Below, piece after piece: positions 15,767-23,989 of a stretch of DNA of 64,000 nucleotides; position 1 is the stretch's first letter; the number at the start of each line of letters is the position of its first letter. Origin of the DNA: Spirochaetota bacterium (lineage in GTDB: Bacteria > Spirochaetota > Spirochaetia > Treponematales > UBA12059). The DNA lies in NCBI GenBank assembly GCA_018262985.1, contig JADFDI010000003.1:99577-163576 (forward strand), given 5' to 3'. The notes beneath the pieces are model-generated. The model worked only from the letters and a program-made list of their open reading frames with translations. It was not told the origin of the DNA and searched no databases. The translations under genes were made by a program, and so were the position numbers.

Positions 15767-16811
15767 GGGCGCCCTCCTCGAGCGACTTGAGCGACTTGCG
15801 CGCCTTGATGTGCGTCGCGTGGTCCTCGTCCTGCTCCATCGACAGGATCTTCCGGTAAAAGCCCTTGGCTCGCTCGACGTCGCCCTTCTTTTCCCACGAG
15901 TGGCCGAGGTAGAGCAGGATGTCGAGCAGGTCCGGATGCCGAGGGGCGGTCTGGACCATTTGCGTGTAGTGCTTGATGGTCAGGTCGTATTGCTGGAGCA
16001 TGTAGAGGCTGCGCCCGAAATCGAAGGCCGCCTTCGGACCGTACTCGGAGTCGCCGCCGCCTTCCATGATCGCCTTGAATTCGCCGAGCGCTTCCTTGTA
16101 TTTCTCCTGGCTGAAGAGGCTCACCGCGTTGTAGTAGCTCTTGGCCGCGTCGGAGAGGGGCGCCGGATCGGGCTTCCGCGGAGCGGCCTCCGGGCTCCGC
16201 TCGGCCGCCTGCGTCCTCGCGGGCGAGAAGGCGGAGCCGCCCGTGGCTATCGCGGGTCCCTTGCCGTCGCCGTAGCGGACCAGGGCGGTTTCGGCCGCCT
16301 CGAGGTGTCGCGCGGACACCTCGGCCTGCTTGCCGGCGGGATAATAGGTGAGGTAGCGGCCGAAAACGTATTTCGCCTGCGAGTACATGCGGTTCTTGAG
16401 GTAGTACTCGCCGGTGCGGAAGAGCCCGGCCTCGGGGGAGAGCGCTTCCTGCTTCTCCATGAGGTTCTCGACCTGGCGGTGGATGCGCCTGAGCTGGTTC
16501 GAGAACACCTTGAGCATCTTGATGATGATGCGCGAGTTGGCGCTCGCGAACTGCTCGAATTCGGGCACCGCGAAGACGAGCACCTGCGCGTCCTCGACCA
16601 CCAGGGCGTTCTCCTCGCGCGGGTAGCGGCCGAGGGCGCTCTTCACGCCGAAGAATTCGCCCATCGCGATCATGTCGTGGACGTCCGCGCCCGTCTCGAT
16701 GTCCGTGTACTTCAGCGTGACGCGCCCCTTCTGGAGCACGAAGATCTTGTCCGAGACGTCGCCCTCGAAGTAGATGACGCTGTTGGCGCGGAACGAGGCT
16801 ACCTTCGGCAT
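15759..16811 (-). CDS. Cyclic-nucleotide-binding domain plus TPR protein
   Basis: A 350-residue protein without a DNA-binding domain. Residues 1-115 form a cNMP-binding beta-roll (FRANSVIYFEGDVSDKIFVL; cassette MGEFFGVKSALGRYPREE). A helical segment (~120-150) and TPR-like repeats follow (YYLKNRMYSQAKYVFGRYL; YYNAVSLFSQEKYKEALGEF; ILLYLGHSWEKKGDVERAKG), broken by a Pro/Ala linker at ~200-225. The cassette lacks the classical RS pair, so ligand binding may differ from that of its CRP partner. I infer a signalling adaptor; function is unknown. Confidence 0.75.
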   Translation of the reverse strand: MPKVASFRANSVIYFEGDVSDKIFVLQKGRVTLKYTDIETGADVHDMIAMGEFFGVKSALGRYPREENALVVEDAQVLVFAVPEFEQFASANSRIIIKMLKVFSNQLRRIHRQVENLMEKQEALSPEAGLFRTGEYYLKNRMYSQAKYVFGRYLTYYPAGKQAEVSARHLEAAETALVRYGDGKGPAIATGGSAFSPARTQAAERSPEAAPRKPDPAPLSDAAKSYYNAVSLFSQEKYKEALGEFKAIMEGGGDSEYGPKAAFDFGRSLYMLQQYDLTIKHYTQMVQTAPRHPDLLDILLYLGHSWEKKGDVERAKGFYRKILSMEQDEDHATHIKARKSLKSLEEGARG

Positions 16812-16842
16812 GCGCGCCTCCGATCCGCCGTGCAGGCTGTCC

Positions 16843-18114
16843 TCATCCGCGCGCCTCCGGTTCGAAGGGCAGGTACTCGAGCTTCTTGTCGAAGCCGACG
16901 GCTTGCCTCATCTCGCGGTAGAGGCTGTCCGGATCGCCCTTCACCAGCACCTTCCGTCCGCCGATCGTGACGGTCTCGCCGGAGGGCGCCGCGCCGAGCC
17001 GCCCGGCCAGCTCCTCGGTGGCGAGCAGGGGCTCGCCTTCCATGAGCAGCAGTTCGATGTCCTCGCTCGTCGCCGATACCAGGTTCTCATAAGGATCGTC
17101 GAACCTTCGCTTCAGGACGAGGACGTCGGCGAGCTTGCCGTCTTCCAGGCTTCCGACGCGGTCCTGCATCCTGAACGCGCGGGCCGGGTTGATGGTCAGC
17201 ATGTCGTAGACGGCGCGGGCGGGGAGGTCCTCGCCGTAGAGCGCGCGGTACGTTTCCCGCGCGAAACGGGCCTCCGCGAGCAGGTTGTACGAGCCTGTGT
17301 GCGTGGAATCCGTGCCGATCGAGACGTTGACGCCGGCGCGGAGCAGCTTGCGGATCTTGCAGGTGGCGTTGAACATGAACAGGTTCGAGGCCGGGCACCA
17401 GGAGACAGAGGCTCCGGCCTTGGCCACTTTCGCGATGTCCTCGTCCGAGAAGCCTATGCAATGGATGAGCAAGGCGTGCGAATCGAGGGCGCCCTCGCGT
17501 TCCAGAATGCCGATGCCGTCCTGGCTTTCCGGGTCGAAGCCTTCCTCGAGGTGCGTGATGAAGGGCCAGTCCCGCTCCACCGCCCGCGCGTGCTCGATCG
17601 CGATGCCGTCGCCCCACTTCAGGTCGTAGCTCGAGCATTCGTGCTCGAGCGCGTATTCACGGATGGCGCGGATCGGCAGGCGGGGCAGGATCTCGTCGTT
17701 CAGGGCGTGGGGGAAGTGGTCGTTGACCGTGGTCACGCCGGAGAACAGGTTCTTGTAGGCGGAAAGGAAGTAGATGCGCTCGAAGGGAATGTTGGCGCGT
17801 TCCTCGAAGACCGGGCTCGCCTTGAGGTCCGCGTCCCATGGTCCCCAGTTGAGGTAGAAGACGCCCTCGGGCGGTCCGACGCGAGGCAGGTAGTTGCCCC
17901 GGAGGTGGTCGTGGACATTGACGAGCGCGGGATAGACGATGTGATCGTCGCCGAGCAGCACTTCCCGGCCTTTGGCGTCGCGCGAGATGCGACCGCCCGA
18001 CACGCCGAGACGCTTCGAGCGTTCCAGACCGCGCGGGCCGACGATGGGGGCGTTGATGAGCGTGAAAGCGGTGTGCACTTCGACCGTCCTCATTTCGCGA
18101 TACGCTTCCCTCAA
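16843..18114 (-). CDS. Metal-dependent amidohydrolase (TRZ/ATZ, SAH-deaminase-like)
   Basis: A 423-residue amidohydrolase-superfamily enzyme. The metal-binding VNVHDHLRGNYLP lies at ~65-77, followed by the metal His in HCIGFSDEDI and the Asp in IGTDSTHTGSYNLL; an N-terminal and C-terminal composite beta-sandwich is present (GSLEDGKLADVLVL). These blocks fit the guanine/SAH/MTA deaminase and chlorohydrolase group, but the substrate cannot be read from sequence. It appears to head an operon with the two cNMP proteins downstream (31-bp gap). Confidence 0.75.
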   Translation of the reverse strand: MREAYREMRTVEVHTAFTLINAPIVGPRGLERSKRLGVSGGRISRDAKGREVLLGDDHIVYPALVNVHDHLRGNYLPRVGPPEGVFYLNWGPWDADLKASPVFEERANIPFERIYFLSAYKNLFSGVTTVNDHFPHALNDEILPRLPIRAIREYALEHECSSYDLKWGDGIAIEHARAVERDWPFITHLEEGFDPESQDGIGILEREGALDSHALLIHCIGFSDEDIAKVAKAGASVSWCPASNLFMFNATCKIRKLLRAGVNVSIGTDSTHTGSYNLLAEARFARETYRALYGEDLPARAVYDMLTINPARAFRMQDRVGSLEDGKLADVLVLKRRFDDPYENLVSATSEDIELLLMEGEPLLATEELAGRLGAAPSGETVTIGGRKVLVKGDPDSLYREMRQAVGFDKKLEYLPFEPEARG

Positions 18115-18166
18115 TTGTCGGCGGGATGGGCCGAAAAGAAAAGCCCCCGCGTTTCGAGGAGCGCTT

Positions 18167-19087
18167 TCACGGGAACGCCGCCCCGTTGGAGCGCGCGGCC
18201 AGTCCCGCGGCTCCCATGATGCCCGAGCGCGTTCCGAGCCCGGGACCCACCAGGAGCCGCGAGGCTTCCGCCGTCGTGTTGACGTCGCGTCGGTAGCCGC
18301 CGAGCGCCGCCGGGAGGAGCTCCCGAGTGCGCCGGAGCAGGTCCGGCCGGCCGCCGACGCCGCCGCCCAGAATGAAGAGCTCCGGCGAGAGGGCCAGGCA
18401 AAGGCTCGCGACGCCCTGCGCCAGATAGGAAGCCTCGAGCTCCCAGGCGGGGTGCTCGGGTTCGAGCTCCGTCCCCTTCCTTCCCCAACGCTTTTCGATG
18501 GCGGGCCCCGAGGCCAGACCCTCGAAACAGGTGCCGTGGAAGGGGCAGGCGCCTTCGAACGCGTCTCCCGGGGCGCGCGAGAGCCGGATGTGGCCCATTT
18601 CCGGATGGCTCGAGCCGTGTAGCAGGCGGCCCTCCACGAAGGCGCCTCCGCCTATGCCCGTGCCTACGGTCAGGTAGACGAAGCTATCGACGCCTCGTGC
18701 CGCGCCCCAGAGGCGCTCGCCGAGGGCCGCCGCGTTGACGTCCGTATCGAAGGCGACCGGCTTGCCGAAGGAGCCTTGGAAGAAGCCGGCCACGTCGGTG
18801 CCGATCCAGCCCTTCTTCGGGGTGGCCAGTATCCTGCCCCAGCTCGGGGAACCGGGAACGGGATCGATGGGACCGAAGCAGCCGATGCCGAAGGCTTCGA
18901 TTTCGCCGGACGCGGTGCCCGCGGCCTCGAAGAAACGCCGGACCTTCTCGAGCGTCGGCCCGGGCAGGCCGGTGGGAACGCTCTCCTCGGCGAGCAGTAC
19001 GGGGAGCCTCGACGGATCCGCCGGGTCGACGCGCGCGAGGGCGCAGACGAACTTGGTTCCCCCCGCCTCGACGGCGCCTACCGTCAC
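18167..19087 (-). CDS. ROK-family fructokinase
   Basis: A 306-residue sugar kinase. GAVEAGGTKFVCALA is the phosphate-1 loop; FDTDVNAAALGERLWGAARG and TVGTGIGGGAFVEGR are the sugar and phosphate-2 regions. The zinc-binding HPEMGHI..CPFHGTCFEGLASGPAIEKRWG is characteristic of ScrK/GmuE-type fructokinases. It starts at a GTG overlapping the stop of the GNAT gene by 4 bp, so it is translationally coupled to it. Confidence 0.85.
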   Translation of the reverse strand: MTVGAVEAGGTKFVCALARVDPADPSRLPVLLAEESVPTGLPGPTLEKVRRFFEAAGTASGEIEAFGIGCFGPIDPVPGSPSWGRILATPKKGWIGTDVAGFFQGSFGKPVAFDTDVNAAALGERLWGAARGVDSFVYLTVGTGIGGGAFVEGRLLHGSSHPEMGHIRLSRAPGDAFEGACPFHGTCFEGLASGPAIEKRWGRKGTELEPEHPAWELEASYLAQGVASLCLALSPELFILGGGVGGRPDLLRRTRELLPAALGGYRRDVNTTAEASRLLVGPGLGTRSGIMGAAGLAARSNGAAFP

Positions 19088-19605
19088 GATTCCGATCCCG
19101 TCCCGTCCGCTGCGGACTCGGCTCCCGTTTCGCCTTCGAGGGGGGCCTCGGCGCGCGTCGCCGCGCGGGCGTAGATGTAGTAGTCGTTCTCGTTCTCGTA
19201 GAAGTCGGGGATGTGGCCGATGGTTTCGAAGCCGTTGGCCTCGTAGAAGCCCGGCTCGATGGCCCTTTCCTTGGCTTTGCTGGTCTCCGAACGGATGATG
19301 CCGTACGGCTCCCGGGTCACGATCTCGTCGCGCACCAGTTCGACGAGCCGCGTGCCTACGCCCTTCCCGCGGTAATCCCGGCCGACGGCGAGCGTGTGGA
19401 TGTCGTAGGTGTACTCGGTGGCCTGCGCCTTGTGGTAGAGGCAGAATCCCGCGAGCTGCTTGCCGTCCCGGATCTCGACCAGCGTGTAGGGTTGGCCCGG
19501 ACGTTCCTTCCAGACCTCCAGCGTTTCGCCGAGGATGTCCAGCTCGATGTCCCGGTAAGCGCCCGTCTCGAGCGCGAGCTGTTCGTATTCGCGTACGTCT
19601 ATCAT
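19084..19605 (-). CDS. GNAT-family N-acetyltransferase
   Basis: A single GNAT domain of about 174 residues. Motif A is DIHTLAVGRDYRGKGVGTRLVELV, which contains the acetyl-CoA pyrophosphate loop; the beta-bulge region is ETSKAKERAIEPGFYEANGFETIGHIPDFY. An acidic low-complexity tail of ~20 residues follows (EGETGAESAADGTGSES). Target unknown. An in-frame GTG at 19614 is an alternative start; both have weak Shine-Dalgarno sequences. The gene is coupled to the fructokinase gene. Confidence 0.8.
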   Translation of the reverse strand: MIDVREYEQLALETGAYRDIELDILGETLEVWKERPGQPYTLVEIRDGKQLAGFCLYHKAQATEYTYDIHTLAVGRDYRGKGVGTRLVELVRDEIVTREPYGIIRSETSKAKERAIEPGFYEANGFETIGHIPDFYENENDYYIYARAATRAEAPLEGETGAESAADGTGSES

Positions 19606-19689
19606 GCCCTTCACTTTCTCATTGTGGGACGGCGTGGAATCCGACCCGGATGCGAGGAGTATAGACCACCCACCACCGTTCGTCCACCT

Positions 19690-19795
19690 CGCGGGGGGAC
19701 GGAGCCCGGGGCGGAGGCGAGGGCAGGCGCGGAGCTCGGTCGCGCGGGGGACGGAGCCTGGGTGGCACGGGCGGGGGACAGACCTCGACTGTCCT
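19690..19795. repeat. Family A cluster 7 (decayed)
   Basis: Three units: GGGGACGGAGCCC, GGGGACGGAGCCT and GGGGGACAGACCTCG. Two share the mutated core ACGGAG. It lies between the GNAT start and the PEGA gene end. Confidence 0.8.
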
Positions 19796-19813
19796 GAGCC
19801 CTGAGCGGACGTG

Positions 19814-19854
19814 AAAAGGCCGGGGCTGCGGACTTGCGGTCCGCGGCCCCGGCC
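19814..19854 (-). terminator. Intrinsic terminator of the PEGA gene
   Basis: A 16-bp stem (19818-19833 with 19839-19854, one G-T) and a 5-nt loop; on the minus strand it is followed by TTTT (19817-19814). It lies 35 bp after the PEGA stop. Confidence 0.85.
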
Positions 19855-19888
19855 CCTGTCGGAACGGAAACTCGTCGTCCCGGGCAGC

Positions 19889-21073
19889 CTACGGCTTCAC
19901 GGTGAGCATCAGAAGCGGCTCGAGGACGTACTTCTTGCCGGCCTCGAACTCGATGATGGTCTCGATCTTGAACGCGCCCGAGATCATGGTGACGGTATGC
20001 TTGCCGGGCGCGACGCTGCCCTTGAAATCCTTCTGGGCGACCCCGTCGATGTAGAGGCGGAGCTGGCTCCAGGGATTGCCCTTGAGGTCGGGGTTGATGG
20101 AGGCGGCCGCTATCGAGAACTCGAATTCGGCCATGGAGGGCTTGAGCGCCACCGGCAGGGTGACCGCCGAGCCTATGTCGATGACCGTGGTGAAGTCGAA
20201 GAACCCGAAGGCCTTTATGGTCAGGGTGTAGCGGCCGGGCTTCACCTGGGCCAGGAACTCGCCCGCGGCGTTGGCGGCGCCGAGCTTGGCGCCGTCGAGG
20301 AAGATCTCCGCGCCCGGCACGAGGCTCTTGAGGCTGAAGGGGTAGAGCGTCGGCGTCAGGGTGGCGTTGATCGCCCGGGGCGCCGAGAGCGCGACCGTTT
20401 CCATGTAGTCGACGTGGTTCGGGGCGCGCACCACGACGGTGTAGGTGCCGGCGGGCAGGGCGACCGCGTAGGGCACGATGCCGGCGGCCGCGCCGTTCAG
20501 GAGCACCTGGGCGCCCGCCACGTTCGCGTTGACGCTGAGCTGGAAGGTCGTGGCGGCGAGGTTCGCGGTGACCAGCTTGTTGCCGTCGACGCGGACGTTC
20601 TCGGTGTAGTCGGCGTAGCCGGGCGCCCGGACGACCACCGTGTAGGAGCCCGAGGCGACGTTGCCGATGAAAGGAGTCCGGCCGGCCAGGATACCGTTGA
20701 TGTAGACCTCGGCGCTCGCCACGTTCGATTGCACGCTGATCGAGTAGGTGGTCGGCGCGGGCGGCGGCGTGGTGGTCGGGGGCGGCAGGGTGGCGCCTGG
20801 CTTGAGCAGGGTCACGGTAAGGGTGATCGGGGAGGACTTGACGTCGATGCTTTGCAGGAAGTCCTGGAAGCCCGACTTCTTGACGAGGACCGTCCACTTG
20901 CCCGGTGCGACCAGGAAGGAGAAATTCGGGCTCGTGTAGCCGACCAGCTTGCCGTTCAGGATGACCTGGGCGCCTGCCTCGTTGCAGACGATGTTGAGGC
21001 TGGTCTTGGCCTGAGCGAAGGACGGCGCGGCCAGCAAGGCCAGCGCGGTCAGGATCAGGAAGGCTTTCTTCAT
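19889..21073 (-). CDS. Secreted PEGA-repeat protein
   Basis: A 394-residue exported protein. The signal peptide is MKKAFLILTALALLAAPSFA with cleavage after AQA or SFA. At least four PEGA-type beta repeats follow, with cores such as SAEVYINGILAGRTPF, GAQVLLNGAAAGIVPY, GAEIFLDGAKLG and paired GSYTVVVRAPGYADY units. A Thr/Pro linker (LPPPTTTPPPAPTT) separates the first repeat from the rest, and the C-terminal domain has one more PEGA-like beta unit. PEGA proteins are common envelope or lipoprotein parts in spirochaetes and may bind polysaccharide or protein partners. AAGGAG lies 10 bases before the ATG. Confidence 0.85.
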   Translation of the reverse strand: MKKAFLILTALALLAAPSFAQAKTSLNIVCNEAGAQVILNGKLVGYTSPNFSFLVAPGKWTVLVKKSGFQDFLQSIDVKSSPITLTVTLLKPGATLPPPTTTPPPAPTTYSISVQSNVASAEVYINGILAGRTPFIGNVASGSYTVVVRAPGYADYTENVRVDGNKLVTANLAATTFQLSVNANVAGAQVLLNGAAAGIVPYAVALPAGTYTVVVRAPNHVDYMETVALSAPRAINATLTPTLYPFSLKSLVPGAEIFLDGAKLGAANAAGEFLAQVKPGRYTLTIKAFGFFDFTTVIDIGSAVTLPVALKPSMAEFEFSIAAASINPDLKGNPWSQLRLYIDGVAQKDFKGSVAPGKHTVTMISGAFKIETIIEFEAGKKYVLEPLLMLTVKP

Positions 21074-21353
21074 GTTCTCAAGCTCCTTGGCGCCCCTGGG
21101 GCGCGGGAATCGGGACCTTGGTGCGTCCCGTCGGTCTTCCGGCATTGAAACCCCGGCGGGGCCGGGAGGTTTCGCGCGATTTCCGCGACATCGCGCAAAT
21201 TTTACCGAATCGTTCCCGTCTCCGCGGTCGGAGGTCGGGAGGGAACGGACGCGTAACCTTGACCGCGCCGGATTGCTTCCATGATAGCGCCCCGGGCGCC
21301 CGTCTTCCAGTCGCGGCGCAAGCCCGGCGGGCGAGCTTAGGCATCGGATCGCT

Positions 21354-21382
21354 TTGTTTTCCGCCCGACGTCGCGCTATACT
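21354..21382 (+). promoter_or_regulatory. Promoter of the outer-membrane protein gene
   Basis: TTGTTT (21354-21359), 17-bp spacer, TATACT (21377-21382), giving a leader of about 40 nt that carries a strong TAGGAGG. The rest of the 354-bp divergent region (21074-21353) shows no gene. Confidence 0.6.
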
Positions 21383-21427
21383 GGTCGACGACGACGGCGC
21401 GAAGCGCGCGTCCTTAGGAGGACCTTC

Positions 21428-22078
21428 ATGACGACGAAGAAGATTTTGGCGTTCGCCCTCATAGCGATCCTGGCTGTCGGCGCCGCGAGCGCGCAGCTCG
21501 CGTTCGGCTGGTCCGGGGCGCTCTATGCCGAGGACGAGATGGGCTGGGACGAGCAGATGGCCCAGTTCAGGAACGGCGAGGGCGTCTTCACCGGACCCTT
21601 CGTCGAGCTCGGGCTCGGCAAGCTCGCGCTCGGCCTCTCGATGAACTTCAGCCAGTACACCGACGAGTTCTTCTACTACGATGGGAATACTTGGAATTCC
21701 GCCGGTAGCTACGAGATGCTGGACTACGACGTAGCCCTCTACGCCCAGGCCCACTTTTTCCGCTACGACAGCTTCCTCGATCCCTTCCTCGAGGCGGGCT
21801 TCGGCATGATGGCCACCGACTTCGCCAACGACTACGACGATCCAGACTCGGAGAATCCGCTCCGCGCCACCGGTTACTTCGAGGCGGGCGCCGGGATCGG
21901 CGTCAACCTCGGCAGCCTCGGCGTCTTCTGGAAGATCAACTACATGTTCCCCGGCGAACCGGTCACCGCCGAGTACACCTACTCGGACGGCACAACCACT
22001 TATACCAACACCTACGAGCTCGAGCAGTACCCCCTCTCCAAGCTCAAGACCTACATCGGCGTCAAGCTGATCCTGTAG
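21428..22078 (+). CDS. Small outer-membrane beta-barrel protein
   Basis: A 216-residue protein with signal peptide MTTKKILAFALIAILAVGAASA and a mature part rich in aromatic residues, Gly and alternating hydrophobic/hydrophilic strands (GPFVELGLGKLALGLSMNF; FLEAGFGMMATDF; YFEAGAGIGVNLG), ending KTYIGVKLIL, a C-terminal strand signature typical of outer-membrane barrels. I estimate eight strands. TTAGGAGG precedes the ATG by 7 bases, suggesting high expression. Function unknown. Confidence 0.75.
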   Translation: MTTKKILAFALIAILAVGAASAQLAFGWSGALYAEDEMGWDEQMAQFRNGEGVFTGPFVELGLGKLALGLSMNFSQYTDEFFYYDGNTWNSAGSYEMLDYDVALYAQAHFFRYDSFLDPFLEAGFGMMATDFANDYDDPDSENPLRATGYFEAGAGIGVNLGSLGVFWKINYMFPGEPVTAEYTYSDGTTTYTNTYELEQYPLSKLKTYIGVKLIL

Positions 22079-22159
22079 TCCGACAAGCTTCGGGCGCGGC
22101 TCGGGACTTCGGTCCCGGTCCGCGCTCCCCGGGCGGGCGCGTATAGAGTCGCACGCCCC

Positions 22160-22185
22160 CGCCGGCCGAATACGCCGGCGTTTTT
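22160..22185 (+). terminator. Intrinsic terminator after the OMP gene
   Basis: Stem CGCCGGC (22160-22166) with GCCGGCG (22174-22180), 7-nt loop, then TTTTT. Confidence 0.85.
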
Positions 22186-22199
22186 CCCTCAATGCGCGC

Positions 22200-22224
22200 G
22201 GCCGCCCTCCGGGGCGGCCGTTTT
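22200..22224 (+). terminator. Second intrinsic terminator
   Basis: Stem GGCCGCCC (22200-22207) with GGGCGGCC (22212-22219), loop TCCG, then GTTTT. Tandem with the previous one. Confidence 0.75.
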
Positions 22225-22249
22225 CATTGCACCCGCGCCCGCGGCGTTT

Positions 22250-22412
22250 CGGGGGACAAACCTTGAGCTTATGCCCGGATGGGGGTTTGAAGGGGTCTGT
22301 CCCCCCGAGGTCCGTCCCCCCCAGGGTCTGTCCCCCTGGGGTCTGTCCCCTGGGGTCTGTCCCCTGGGGGCTGTCCCCTGGGGGCTGTCCCCCCCAGGGT
22401 CTGTCCCCGGGG
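22250..22412. repeat. Family A array 8 upstream of the lysine cluster
   Basis: About eight densely packed units in TCTGTCCCC orientation (GGGGTCTGTCCCC, GAGGTCCGTCCCC, GGGGGCTGTCCCC), many with complete GGGG/CCCC arms sharing bases. One reverse unit (GGGGGACAAACC) begins the array. The remaining part of the 485-bp gap (22413-22563) has no recognisable element except the Shine-Dalgarno of kdd. Confidence 0.92.
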
Positions 22413-22563
22413 CCCGAATCCGCTTGACGACCGCCTGAAACGACCTTTGAATGGAAGGAACCCGTAGCGTATCTCGCGCGACTCCGCGGCCGCCCTTGCG
22501 CGTCCGACCTTCCGTCGGTGGGGCGGTGCGCGTCACGGGTCGCGACACCACAAGGAGCCTTCC

Positions 22564-23604
22564 ATGCCGCTCGGAAACAAGTACGGAACCCATCGCGTCC
22601 TCGAGCCCGCCGGGGCGTTGCCGCAGACCGCGCAGCGCCTGAATAACGACATGAGCGTCGTCTACGACAACGAGATCCTGCTCGACGTCATCGCGCTCAA
22701 CGTCGACTCCGCCAGCTTCACCCAGATCGAGGAGGAAGCCGGCCACGATCCCGACAAGATCGGGAAGAAGATCCTGGAGATCGTCGCGGCCCGCGGCAAG
22801 CAGCAGAACCCGGTGACGGGCTCCGGCGGCATGTTCATCGGCAAGGTGGCCAAGATCGGCTCGGCCCTCAAGGACCGCGACCTCAAGGTCGGCGACAAGA
22901 TCGCCAGCCTCGTGTCGCTCTCGCTCACCCCGCTCAAGATCAACAAGATCCTCAAGGTCATGCCCGAGGTGGACCGCGTGCTCATCGACGGGCAGGCCAT
23001 CCTCTTCGAGAGCGGCATCTACGCCAAGCTCCCCGCGGACATGGACGAGGGCCTCGCGCTCGCGGCCCTCGACGTGGCCGGCGCGCCGGCCCAGACCGCC
23101 AAGCTCGTGAAGCCCGGCGACTCGGTCCTGGTCATGGGCGCGGGCGGCAAGTCCGGCATGCTCTGCTGCTACGAGGCCATGAAGCGCGTCGGCCCGACCG
23201 GCCGCGTGCTCGCCAACGTGCGCAACGAGAAGTACGTGAAGGCGCTCCGCGAGCTCAAGCTCTGCCACGACATCGTCATGGCGGACGCCTCGAAACCCAT
23301 CGACATGCTGGAAGAGACCCTGAAGAAGAACGGCGGCAAGGAGGTCGACCTCGTCATCAACTGCGTGAACATGCAGGGCACCGAGATGGCGTCCATCCTG
23401 CCGGTGCGCGAGAATGGCACCGTGTACTTCTTCAGCATGGCCACGAGCTTCACGCGCGCGGCGCTCGGCGCCGAGGGCATCGGCAAGGACGTGCTCATGA
23501 TCATCGGCAACGGCTACACCAAGGACCATGCCGAGATCACCCTCTGGGAGCTCCGCGAGAACGCCGAGCTCCGCGACTTCTTCGAGAAGCAGTACGTGAA
23601 GTGA
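22564..23604 (+). CDS. kdd: L-erythro-3,5-diaminohexanoate dehydrogenase
   Basis: Oxidatively deaminates 3,5-diaminohexanoate to 3-keto-5-aminohexanoate with NAD+ in lysine fermentation. The 346 residues keep the Kdd N-terminus (LGNKYGTHRVLEP, LNNDM) and a Rossmann nucleotide site VLVMGAGGKSGMLCCYEAMKRVG near 195-215. Its neighbours kce, kamA and kamDE confirm the pathway. AAGGAG lies 6 bases before the ATG. It is the first gene of the cluster, behind a terminator pair and a repeat array. Confidence 0.92.
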   Translation: MPLGNKYGTHRVLEPAGALPQTAQRLNNDMSVVYDNEILLDVIALNVDSASFTQIEEEAGHDPDKIGKKILEIVAARGKQQNPVTGSGGMFIGKVAKIGSALKDRDLKVGDKIASLVSLSLTPLKINKILKVMPEVDRVLIDGQAILFESGIYAKLPADMDEGLALAALDVAGAPAQTAKLVKPGDSVLVMGAGGKSGMLCCYEAMKRVGPTGRVLANVRNEKYVKALRELKLCHDIVMADASKPIDMLEETLKKNGGKEVDLVINCVNMQGTEMASILPVRENGTVYFFSMATSFTRAALGAEGIGKDVLMIIGNGYTKDHAEITLWELRENAELRDFFEKQYVK

Positions 23605-23610
23605 TCGAAT

Positions 23611-23652
23611 GCGCCCGTCCCGGCCGGAATCCGTTCCGGATGGGAAGGGCGC
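23611..23652. terminator. Interrupted long hairpin after kdd
   Basis: GCGCCC/GGGCGC, CCC/GGG and CCGGAA/TTCCGG pair around TCCG without a T-run. Possible attenuator inside the operon. The remainder of the 385-bp gap to the next gene (23653-23989) contains a small GAGACG/CGTCTC hairpin and nothing else I can identify; no cobalamin riboswitch box is seen. Confidence 0.45.
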
Positions 23653-23989
23653 GGAGGACGCAGGAAGGCGGCGAGCCTGAGACGCTACGGGGCGTCTCCT
23701 GGCGGGGGCAGCCCGCCTTCCTGTCCGGTCGGGCTCGCGCGCGGTCCGGCCGGTACGCGTCCTTTTCCGGTTTCAACGCGGGACGCCCCCATGCGGGAGG
23801 CGTTCCCGCCCCGGGGGCTCCCCGTCCCCGGCGCGGCCCGAAACCGCGTCCCCCGACCGTATCGAGGAACCCCGCGTTCCCCGAGCCGGGAGGCGGCATC
23901 CCGGTTTCGCGCCGGTCCTTCGGAGACCGCGCATCGGGTCGGCGGACGAGACCGCCGGCCCGCGGCCTCCGTTTCGAGGTGGACGCGTT

